Below, one piece after another: positions 9,734 to 17,624 of a stretch of 64,000 nucleotides of DNA (the stretch's first letter is position 1; each line of letters starts with the position of its first letter). A model generated the notes under the pieces. The model ran no database searches, was not told where the DNA came from, and saw nothing but the letters and a program-made list of their open reading frames with translations. The stretch is from Bacteroides caecigallinarum (GTDB lineage: Bacteria > Bacteroidota > Bacteroidia > Bacteroidales > Bacteroidaceae), in assembly GCF_021531075.1 (NCBI RefSeq), contig NZ_JADYTJ010000006.1, positions 35,723 to 99,722 on the forward strand, in the 5' to 3' direction. The translations under genes and the position numbers were made by a program.

Positions 9734-10048
9734 ATGGGAAAACAACAGACAAACATAAAGGAAAAAGGACGTGTCAGCCTGAAAGAGCCGAGACGTTATA
9801 AAGTAGTTATCTATAATGATGATTTCACTACTATGGATTTCGTGGTTAAAATTCTTACTACAGTATTCTTCAAATCGATAATTGAAGCCGAAACATTAAT
9901 GATGAGTGTACACAAAAGTGGCTCGGCTGTTGTAGGTATCTACAGTTATGACATTGCGCTGTCTAAGGTGAGAAAAGCTACGGACATGGCACGCGAGGAA
10001 GGATTTCCACTAAAACTCACAGTTCTGCCTGAAGATAAGCAGGCTTAA
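9734..10048 (+). CDS. clpS: ATP-dependent Clp protease adaptor ClpS
   Basis: ClpS recognises proteins with destabilising N-terminal residues (N-degrons) and hands them to ClpA. The 104-residue product has a charged N-terminal extension and then the ClpS core RYKVVIYNDDFTTMDFVV. The paired aspartates and the histidine in MMSVHKSG line the N-degron pocket in known ClpS proteins. It is followed after 19 bases by clpA and then aat, so reader, unfoldase and tagging enzyme are encoded together. Confidence 0.94.
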   Translation: MGKQQTNIKEKGRVSLKEPRRYKVVIYNDDFTTMDFVVKILTTVFFKSIIEAETLMMSVHKSGSAVVGIYSYDIALSKVRKATDMAREEGFPLKLTVLPEDKQA

Positions 10049-10067
10049 AAAAATCACGACATATAAT

Positions 10068-12290
10068 ATGGACTTGAAATATACTAAACACGTAAATAAA
10101 GCATTGGAAGTTGCACATACGGAAGCCAAGTTCAGGAGGCATGAGTTTGTCACTCCCGAACATCTTCTGTATGCCCTATTGCAACAGGATGAATTCGTTT
10201 ATGCACTGGAAGATATGGCTTGCAGTATCACCAAATTGGAAAAGAGCATAAAGGAAGTGTTGAATACCAAATTCGAGGTTCTGCCCGAAGGTACACAATA
10301 TGAACCCGAAAACTCTACACAGATGGCAGAGATTTTCATCAAGGCACACATGATTGTTTCTTTCTCAGGAGCGAACGAGATAGATGTTCCCCATCTGGTA
10401 CAGGGAATGCTTGAGCTGACAGATTCATGGGCTGCATATATTCTTAAAAATGCATTGAAGGATGATATTGCAGAGTTTACCAGCATGCTGATTGATGAAT
10501 ACAGTTTCGACTATGATGACCTTCTGGATCATGAACACGGATATGAGAAAAACGAGACTTGGAAAAACTATGTCACCTGCATAAACGACAATCTGGAAAG
10601 CCATAATCCGCTTATAGGAAGAGAAGAGGAGCTTGAAAAGACTATCAGAGTTCTGTGCCGCAAGGAAAAGAACAATCCTCTGCATATAGGCGAATCGGGT
10701 GTGGGAAAGACTTCTCTTATCTATGGTCTGGCAGAAAGAATAGAGAAAGGCAACGTGCCCGAAAAACTGCAAGGCTATCGCATATACGAACTCGATCTTG
10801 GTGGCATCATTGCCGGGACACAGTACCGCGGAGAATTTGAAAAAAGGCTGAAGGGTATTATGCTTGGAGCAGAGAAAGAGGGCAAAGCCATCATCTACAT
10901 TGACGAAATCCATAATCTTATAGGTGCAGGAAGGACCAGCGACGGCTCGCTTGACGCATCGAACATGCTTAAACCGTACCTTGAAGGAGGAAACATAAAA
11001 TTCATTGGGTCAACCACTTATGAAGAATACAATAAATACTTTGCCGGAAGCAAGGGTATGGTAAGACGCTTCCAGCAAATAGACATACTGGAGCCAAGCA
11101 TAGACGATACCATAAAGATTATAAAGGGACTTATTAAGGGATACGAAACATTCCACAACGTGAAGTACCGTAAAGGAGTGATAGAGTATGCCGTAAGCAT
11201 GAGCGACAAATATATCAAGGACAAGTTCCTGCCAGACAAGGCTATCGACCTGATAGACGAGGCCGGTGCATACAGGGAAATCCACAACGACGGAAAAGAT
11301 AAAAATATCGTTACAAAAGAGCTTATTTCGGATATCCTTGCCAGAATGTGCAAGATAGAATCCATCACTGCCAAGGAAGACAATACGGAACTGGAACATC
11401 TGCCGGCCAAAATGAAAGCACTTATCTACGGTCAGGACCAGGCCATCACTCAGGTGACGGAAGCTGTAATGATGTCGAAAGCCGGACTGAATGACGACAA
11501 CAAGCCTATAGCGAGCCTTCTGTTTGTGGGTCCTACCGGCGTGGGTAAGACTGAAATAGCAAAGGTTCTTGCCGCTGAACTCGGTATCGGTCTGGTACGG
11601 TTCGACATGAGTGAGTATTCGGAGAAACATACTGTTGCGAAGCTTATCGGCTCGCCTGCGGGATATGTGGGCTACGAAGAAGGAGGACTCCTGACAGACG
11701 CCATACGCAAAACTCCGAACTGCGTTCTGCTGCTAGACGAGATAGAAAAGGCTCATCCGGATATATTCAACATACTGCTGCAGGTGATGGACTATGCCGT
11801 GCTGACCGACAACAAGGGACGCAAATCAGACTGCCGTCATCTTATACTGATCATGACATCGAATGCGGGAGCACAATATGCACATCAGGCTTCGATAGGA
11901 TTCAAGGGACAGGCCACAGCCGGCGATTCGATGCTGAAACAGGTTAAGAAGACATTCAAGCCGGAGTTCCTGAACAGACTCTCTGCCACTGTGGTGTTCA
12001 ACGATATGGACAGCAACATGGCTCAACTAATCCTAGAAAAGAAACTGAGGGAATTCAGTGCGAAACTTGAGGCAAACAAGGTTACTATGGAAATGGGTGC
12101 CGATGCCAAGGAATGGCTGCTAAAAAAGAGTATAACAAAGGAATACGGTGCCCGCGAAATGGACAGAGTGATAGGCCATCACCTGAAACCGCTGTTCGTA
12201 AAGGAAATGCTTTTCGGCAAACTTAAGAACGGGGGTCATGCCATAGTAAACATAGAGAATAACATCCCTGCCATAACCCTGAAAAAGTGA
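10068..12290 (+). CDS. clpA: ATP-dependent Clp protease ATP-binding subunit ClpA
   Basis: ClpA is the hexameric AAA+ unfoldase that feeds substrates to ClpP. The 740-residue product has an N-terminal Clp repeat domain (about 1-150), a first AAA domain with Walker A GESGVGKTS (near 208) and a second with GPTGVGKTE (near 487). There is no long ClpB-type coiled-coil middle domain, which separates it from ClpB. ASIGFKGQ near residue 607 matches the IGF/L loop that docks onto ClpP. It lies between clpS and aat. Confidence 0.93.
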   Translation: MDLKYTKHVNKALEVAHTEAKFRRHEFVTPEHLLYALLQQDEFVYALEDMACSITKLEKSIKEVLNTKFEVLPEGTQYEPENSTQMAEIFIKAHMIVSFSGANEIDVPHLVQGMLELTDSWAAYILKNALKDDIAEFTSMLIDEYSFDYDDLLDHEHGYEKNETWKNYVTCINDNLESHNPLIGREEELEKTIRVLCRKEKNNPLHIGESGVGKTSLIYGLAERIEKGNVPEKLQGYRIYELDLGGIIAGTQYRGEFEKRLKGIMLGAEKEGKAIIYIDEIHNLIGAGRTSDGSLDASNMLKPYLEGGNIKFIGSTTYEEYNKYFAGSKGMVRRFQQIDILEPSIDDTIKIIKGLIKGYETFHNVKYRKGVIEYAVSMSDKYIKDKFLPDKAIDLIDEAGAYREIHNDGKDKNIVTKELISDILARMCKIESITAKEDNTELEHLPAKMKALIYGQDQAITQVTEAVMMSKAGLNDDNKPIASLLFVGPTGVGKTEIAKVLAAELGIGLVRFDMSEYSEKHTVAKLIGSPAGYVGYEEGGLLTDAIRKTPNCVLLLDEIEKAHPDIFNILLQVMDYAVLTDNKGRKSDCRHLILIMTSNAGAQYAHQASIGFKGQATAGDSMLKQVKKTFKPEFLNRLSATVVFNDMDSNMAQLILEKKLREFSAKLEANKVTMEMGADAKEWLLKKSITKEYGAREMDRVIGHHLKPLFVKEMLFGKLKNGGHAIVNIENNIPAITLKK

Positions 12291-12296
12291 TAAGGC

Positions 12297-12938
12297 ATGG
12301 TATTCAAGTTAAGTAAAAGACTAGCCTTTCCGGATCCTCATTTGGGGGAGCCGGACGGGTTACTTGCCATAGGTGGTGATTTGTCCATAGACAGACTGCT
12401 GCTGGCATACTCTTACGGGATTTTCCCGTGGTATGCCTTCAAGAGACAGGTCATAGAATGGTGGTGTCCGATGCAAAGATTCGTAATCTTTCCTTCGGAG
12501 ATACATGTGTCGCACTCCATGCGTACATTGATAAACAAAGACAAATACAGAATAAGCATCAACGAAGCATTTGAGGATGTGATACGCCACTGCGGAAAGT
12601 TGCGCGAGGACGAGGAAGGTGCATGGCTTGGTCCGGAGATGACGGAAGCCTATATCAGACTGCACGAACAGCAGTTTGCCGCAAGTGTAGAAGTATGGGA
12701 GGATGATAAACTGGTGGGTGGACTTTATGGTGTAGCTTTGGGAAGATGTTTCTTCGGCGAAAGTATGTTCTCGCTCGTACCAAATGCTTCGAAGCTTGCA
12801 CTTATATATCTGGCACGGTTTCTTGAAGAACGAGGCGGACTGATGATAGACTGCCAGTTTGAGACTCCGCATCTGAAATCAATGGGAGGAAGATATATAT
12901 CGTACGAGGAGTATATGGATATTCTTTCGCAGGAATAG
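12297..12938 (+). CDS. aat: Leucyl/phenylalanyl-tRNA--protein transferase
   Basis: Aat adds Leu or Phe to proteins with N-terminal Arg, Lys or Met, creating N-degrons read by ClpS. The 213-residue product shows the family motifs FPDPHLGEPDGLLAIGGDLS near the start, YGIFPWY, and the conserved DCQFETPHLKSMGG near the end. It starts six bases after the clpA stop and is surely co-transcribed. Length and motifs match intact members of the family. Confidence 0.95.
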   Translation: MVFKLSKRLAFPDPHLGEPDGLLAIGGDLSIDRLLLAYSYGIFPWYAFKRQVIEWWCPMQRFVIFPSEIHVSHSMRTLINKDKYRISINEAFEDVIRHCGKLREDEEGAWLGPEMTEAYIRLHEQQFAASVEVWEDDKLVGGLYGVALGRCFFGESMFSLVPNASKLALIYLARFLEERGGLMIDCQFETPHLKSMGGRYISYEEYMDILSQE

Positions 12939-12969
12939 ATTTTATTGCGAAGAGTTACACAATCATGGA

Positions 12970-13024
12970 GTTTAAATATCATTTAAACAGTATTTAAATA
13001 CCGTTTAAACACCATTTAAAATTA
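12970..13024. repeat. Five-unit 11-bp tandem repeat with TTTAAA core
   Basis: Five successive 11-base units of the form (A/G)TTTAAA(C/T)AN(C/T) run from 12970, the last one degenerate. A three-unit copy of the same repeat lies at 40886-40918. The 11-bp period places the palindromic TTTAAA core on roughly the same face of the helix. Here it sits between the aat stop and its terminator. Confidence 0.7.
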
Positions 13025-13044
13025 ATGCATAACCAAAAAGAAAA

Positions 13045-13080
13045 TCCGTCAGCATTTTCACAAACACTGACGGACTTTTA
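13045..13080 (+). terminator. Terminator of the clpS-clpA-aat operon
   Basis: TCCGTCAG (13045-13052) and CTGACGGA (13067-13074) form an 8-bp stem followed by CTTTTA, about 110 bases after aat. Confidence 0.7.
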
Positions 13081-13205
13081 ATCAATGAGGAATTAAAAAC
13101 ATAACTCCAACATAAAACCAAACAAGAATATTAAGCTTTTGTATAACTTTCAAAATATATAACAGAGGAACTATAGCTTTTGTTCGATCATAAACAAAAA
13201 AAATT

Positions 13206-14348
13206 ATGAAAACAGGGAAAAAAATTCTCATAGCGATACCTATTGCCATAATTATAGCGTATCTGTGCCTGCCTTTCTATGCCAAAAAGGCACTGATCCA
13301 CTGGTTTCCCACTATTGACGACCTAGGTATTTTCGAACATGCCACTGTTCATGCGCCCGATTCCTGTTGGGAATGGGCTGTCTCGGAGGATTACAATTCT
13401 TTCCAGCTCTCAAAGGAGGATTCGGCGTACATAGACGATATGAAAACGGTATCTTTCTTGGTAATAAAAAATGACAGTATTCTGTACGAGACTTATCGCG
13501 GAGGATGGAACGACACTCTGACTTCAAACCTGTTTTCTGCCACTAAAAGCATAGTGGGACTACTTGTGGGAATAGCCATAGACGAGGGTAAAATAGGCAG
13601 TGTGGACGATAAGGTAGTGAAATATATCCCTGAATATAACCGTGGAAGGCAAAAGGACATCACAATCAGAAACCTGCTTACAATGAGCGCCGGAATGGAC
13701 TGGGACGAAGCCTACGCTTCACTTTTCTCTGTAACCACGCACGGATATTACGGCAACGACCTCTACGAACTAATCATGGGCCTTGATATAGTAGATACTC
13801 CGGGAGTTCAGTATTCCTACAGAAGCGGTGAGACACAGCTGCTGTCATTTGTTCTTGAAGCGGCAACTGGCGAAACCATCAGCCAATATGCAGAGAAGAA
13901 GCTCTGGCAACCGATGATGGCAGGACAGGATGCTTTCTGGCTACTCGACAAGAAGAACGGTGATGAAAAATCATTCTGCTGCTTCCATACTACAGCAAGG
14001 GATGCCGCAAGATTCGGACGTCTGATGCTGAACAAAGGAAACTGGAACGGAAGGCAACTTGTCAGCAAGGAATATATTGAAGAGGCCATGACACCGGCAT
14101 CATATCTGAAAGACCAGTGGGGCAAAGACCCGCTTTCATATTATGGCTACCAGACATGGATTATGGACTACAAAGGAGAGAAATGTCCGTACTTCAGAGG
14201 TATGCTGGGACAATATATCATAGCCATACCTTCGAAGAATGCCATAGTGGTTCGCCTCGGACATAAACGTTCGAGAGAGTATGTCAAGGAACTCACTACG
14301 GACATAATAAGATATATGGAAATAGCTGAAAAAATTTTACAACAATAA
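13206..14348 (+). CDS. Membrane-anchored serine hydrolase, class C beta-lactamase-like family
   Basis: The 380-residue product has an N-terminal membrane anchor (about residues 7-25) and then a beta-lactamase/penicillin-binding-protein fold. The active-site motif SATK gives Ser111 and Lys114. YSY at 203-205 sits where these enzymes have Tyr-x-Asn, so the second motif is not the classic one. Such proteins are esterases, D-aminopeptidases or peptidoglycan enzymes as often as beta-lactamases, and the substrate cannot be read. It ends nine bases before addA and may be co-transcribed with it, though no functional link is known. Confidence 0.82.
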   Translation: MKTGKKILIAIPIAIIIAYLCLPFYAKKALIHWFPTIDDLGIFEHATVHAPDSCWEWAVSEDYNSFQLSKEDSAYIDDMKTVSFLVIKNDSILYETYRGGWNDTLTSNLFSATKSIVGLLVGIAIDEGKIGSVDDKVVKYIPEYNRGRQKDITIRNLLTMSAGMDWDEAYASLFSVTTHGYYGNDLYELIMGLDIVDTPGVQYSYRSGETQLLSFVLEAATGETISQYAEKKLWQPMMAGQDAFWLLDKKNGDEKSFCCFHTTARDAARFGRLMLNKGNWNGRQLVSKEYIEEAMTPASYLKDQWGKDPLSYYGYQTWIMDYKGEKCPYFRGMLGQYIIAIPSKNAIVVRLGHKRSREYVKELTTDIIRYMEIAEKILQQ

Positions 14349-14357
14349 CCATTCTAT

Positions 14358-17300
14358 ATGGAACAGGACCCAAGACTATTAGTATATAAGGCTTCGGCAG
14401 GCTCGGGAAAGACTTTCACCCTGGCTGTGCAATATATCAGGCAACTGATAGAAGATCCCTACTCATACAGACGTATTCTGGCAGTTACTTTCACCAACAA
14501 GGCTACTACAGAGATGAAGGAAAGAATCCTCAGTCAGCTGTACGGTATCGCCACTTCACTTAAATCCTCGGACGGCTATCTGAAAGAGATAATGAAGACC
14601 TCAAATAAAAGCGTTGACGAAATAAGGAAAGCTGCTGACACTGCACTGAAGAATATAATCCACGACTACAGCCGTTTCAGAATAGAGACTATCGACTCAT
14701 TCTTCCAGTCGGTGATGAGGAATCTTGCACGCGAGCTTGAGCTCGGCGCCAATATGACCATAGAACTGAATAACGGCGATGTGTTGAGTGATGCCGTAGA
14801 TAGTATGATTGAGAAACTGGACCGCATGTCGCCTACCCTCTACTGGCTGCTTGAATATATAGAAGAAAGAATAGCCGACGACAAAAGATGGAATGTATCT
14901 TCCGAAATTAAAGGTTTCGGTCGCAATATCTTTGACGAGGCATATATAGAAAAAGGCGTGGCATTACGTGAGAAGCTGAAGGACACTAAGTTTATTCCGC
15001 AATACAGGAAAAAACTCCAGGAAAAACGCGAATCCATACTTGACACAATGAAAGGATTCAACGAACACTTTCAGGAAATTCTGAATGCCAACGGGCTTAC
15101 ACCTGCCGACTTGAAAAACGGTGCTCGCGGCATAGGAAGCTATTTCAACAAGATAGCATCGGGGAAACTGAGTAATGATGTACGAAATTCCACAGTAGAA
15201 AAATGCCTGGAAGGTGCGGAAAACTGGACTACCAAGACTTCGCCATACAAGGATACCATTATCTCACTTGCAAACCAAGTGCTGATACAGGTACTTAATG
15301 ACGCGGAGAACACAAGGATGTCAAGCAACAAGGTGCTGAACTCGTGCGACATGTCGCTCCGATATCTCAACAATCTGCAATTGCTCATGCGTATAGACAG
15401 CGAGGTAAGGGAACAGAACCTTAATCATAACCGTTTCCTCCTTTCGGATACCAATGCGCTGCTCCACAGTATCATCAGAGAAGGTGACGCCTCTTTCGTA
15501 TATGAGAAAATAGGTACTACAATAGACACCGTGATGATAGACGAGTTTCAGGACACATCACGTATGCAATGGGAAAACTTCCATCTTCTGCTTGAAGAGA
15601 GTCTCTCACAGAAGGAAGGCAGTATGATAGTGGGCGATATAAAGCAAAGTATCTACCGCTGGAGAAACGGCGACTGGAAGATTCTAGCCGGACTGGACAA
15701 GGACAGAAGTTTCCGCCTGAATTCGAAAACGCTGGATACAAACTGGCGAAGTGAGGCTAACATCATAGCATTCAACAATGATATATTTACATCTGCCTGT
15801 AAGGTTCTGAACGAAAGATACAAGGCTGATGAGGGCGAAGACTGTACACAACTGCTTGACGCGTACAACGATGTCCGCCAGAAAACATCAAAGGATACTA
15901 AGAAAGGATATATCAAACTATCATTCCTGAAAAACAGCGAGGAATATCCATACACAGATACCACTATGGAACTGCTGGCAGAGGAGGTTGACTCACTAGT
16001 CAAGAAAGGTGTCAGAGTGAATGACATTGCCATCCTGGTGAGAAAGAACAAAAGCATACCTGCCATAGCCGATTACTTCGACAAGAATACTCCATACCGC
16101 GTTGTTTCGGACGAGGCTTTCCGGCTTGACGCTTCGCTTGCGGTGTGTATGCTCATCGACGGACTGAGGTATATATCCGAACCTACTGACAGAATAGCCT
16201 GTGCAAGACTGGCTGTAGCTTATCAGAAGGAAATCCTCAAAAAGGACGTGGATTACAACACTGTACTTCTGAATAGCGTTGAGGATTATCTACCTGCCGA
16301 GTTCCGTCTTATGCTGCCGGAGATGAGTCTTATGCCGTTGTATGAGCTTCTTGAGAAACTGTTCGTGATTTTCCGTATGGATATGATAGAAGAACAGGAT
16401 GCCTATCTCTGTGCCTTCTATGATGCGGTGACTGAATATATGCAGAACAACTCTTCGGAACTGACCTCATTCCTGACATACTGGAACGATACTCTTTACG
16501 CAAAGACTATCCCGTCGGGCGAAATATCAGGTATCAGAATCCTTTCAATCCACAAATCGAAAGGCCTGGAATATCACACCGTGTTACTACCGTTCTGTGA
16601 CTGGAAGATGGAGAATGAGACATATAACCACATGTTGTGGTGCCGGATAAACGAAGCGGATGCCGACAAGGAACCGTTCTGCGAACTTGACCTTACTCCT
16701 GTGAACTATTCATCTGCCATGGCAGAATCATATTTCAGCGACAGCTACAGAGAAGAACGTCTGCAACTGTGGGTAGATAATCTGAACCTGCTCTATGTTG
16801 CATTCACACGTGCATGCAAGAACCTGATAGTGTGGTGCAAGGACGAGCAGAAAGATACCGTATCAAAATTGCTGAGAGAATCAATGGACTGCATGAAAGA
16901 AATAAAAATGACATGCAACATGCCTGAACTTGATGAGGAAGACGAAGAGAATAAGGAAGAAAACGACGAACCTATCGTATATGAATACGGAGAAATCTGT
17001 ATTAGCGGCGAAAAGAAAAAATCAGATTCCACAAACAGACTTGTAGCCATACCTGACGCTGTAAACGTAAAGATTGAATCACTTGAAACGGAGATTGACT
17101 TTAAGCAGTCCAACCGTTCTGCCGATTTCATCAGAGGCGATGAGGATGAGGAAGAAAATCTTCGTTCGCAATATATCAGACAGGGACAGCTGCTACATAC
17201 TCTTTTTGCATCTATCGATACGAAGGAAGATTTGACTGCCGCCATAGAAAGACTTCTGTTTGAAGGTGTAATAGAATCGGCAGAGAAAGCCCAAGAGATA

Positions 17301-17606
17301 TATGAGATAGCAGAAAAAGCATTAAACCTTGATGAAGTGAAGGACTGGTATAGTGGAGAATGGACATTGTATAACGAATGTTCCATAATCTATAATGATG
17401 AACAGGGAAAGATGCAGACCAGACGACCGGACCGCGTTATGATGAAGGGAAAAGATGTAGTTGTGGTAGATTTCAAGTTCGGAAAGAAAAAGCCGGAATA
17501 CTCCACACAAGTCAGAGAGTATATGTCCCTGCTATCGGAAATGGGATATACTGACATAAAAGGATATATATGGTATGTCTATTCCGGAGAACTTGAGAAT
17601 GTGTAA
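14358..17606 (+). CDS. addA: UvrD/Rep-type helicase-exonuclease, AddA-like subunit
   Basis: This is the helicase-nuclease subunit of an AddAB-type complex, which processes double-strand breaks for RecA. The 1082-residue product starts with Walker A ASAGSGKTFT (residues 13-22) and motif Ia AVTFTNKAT. It then has the Walker B region IDEFQDTSR, the later motifs LSIHKSKGLEY and LYVAFTRA, and a C-terminal PD-(D/E)XK nuclease domain with DRV and VVDFK near 1036. An acidic stretch near 850-870 separates helicase from nuclease. It is 18 bases upstream of its partner addB. Confidence 0.88.
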   Translation: MEQDPRLLVYKASAGSGKTFTLAVQYIRQLIEDPYSYRRILAVTFTNKATTEMKERILSQLYGIATSLKSSDGYLKEIMKTSNKSVDEIRKAADTALKNIIHDYSRFRIETIDSFFQSVMRNLARELELGANMTIELNNGDVLSDAVDSMIEKLDRMSPTLYWLLEYIEERIADDKRWNVSSEIKGFGRNIFDEAYIEKGVALREKLKDTKFIPQYRKKLQEKRESILDTMKGFNEHFQEILNANGLTPADLKNGARGIGSYFNKIASGKLSNDVRNSTVEKCLEGAENWTTKTSPYKDTIISLANQVLIQVLNDAENTRMSSNKVLNSCDMSLRYLNNLQLLMRIDSEVREQNLNHNRFLLSDTNALLHSIIREGDASFVYEKIGTTIDTVMIDEFQDTSRMQWENFHLLLEESLSQKEGSMIVGDIKQSIYRWRNGDWKILAGLDKDRSFRLNSKTLDTNWRSEANIIAFNNDIFTSACKVLNERYKADEGEDCTQLLDAYNDVRQKTSKDTKKGYIKLSFLKNSEEYPYTDTTMELLAEEVDSLVKKGVRVNDIAILVRKNKSIPAIADYFDKNTPYRVVSDEAFRLDASLAVCMLIDGLRYISEPTDRIACARLAVAYQKEILKKDVDYNTVLLNSVEDYLPAEFRLMLPEMSLMPLYELLEKLFVIFRMDMIEEQDAYLCAFYDAVTEYMQNNSSELTSFLTYWNDTLYAKTIPSGEISGIRILSIHKSKGLEYHTVLLPFCDWKMENETYNHMLWCRINEADADKEPFCELDLTPVNYSSAMAESYFSDSYREERLQLWVDNLNLLYVAFTRACKNLIVWCKDEQKDTVSKLLRESMDCMKEIKMTCNMPELDEEDEENKEENDEPIVYEYGEICISGEKKKSDSTNRLVAIPDAVNVKIESLETEIDFKQSNRSADFIRGDEDEEENLRSQYIRQGQLLHTLFASIDTKEDLTAAIERLLFEGVIESAEKAQEIYEIAEKALNLDEVKDWYSGEWTLYNECSIIYNDEQGKMQTRRPDRVMMKGKDVVVVDFKFGKKKPEYSTQVREYMSLLSEMGYTDIKGYIWYVYSGELENV

Positions 17607-17624
17607 CGATTTATTTAAAAAGAA

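Noticed and set aside
12970..13024. CRISPR array or iteron origin at the 11-bp repeats
   Set aside because: Units are short, contiguous without spacers, and no cas or rep gene is nearby.
13206..14348. Acquired beta-lactamase resistance gene
   Set aside because: It has a membrane anchor, an atypical second motif and normal base composition, and lies in a stable gene context; a housekeeping serine hydrolase is more likely.
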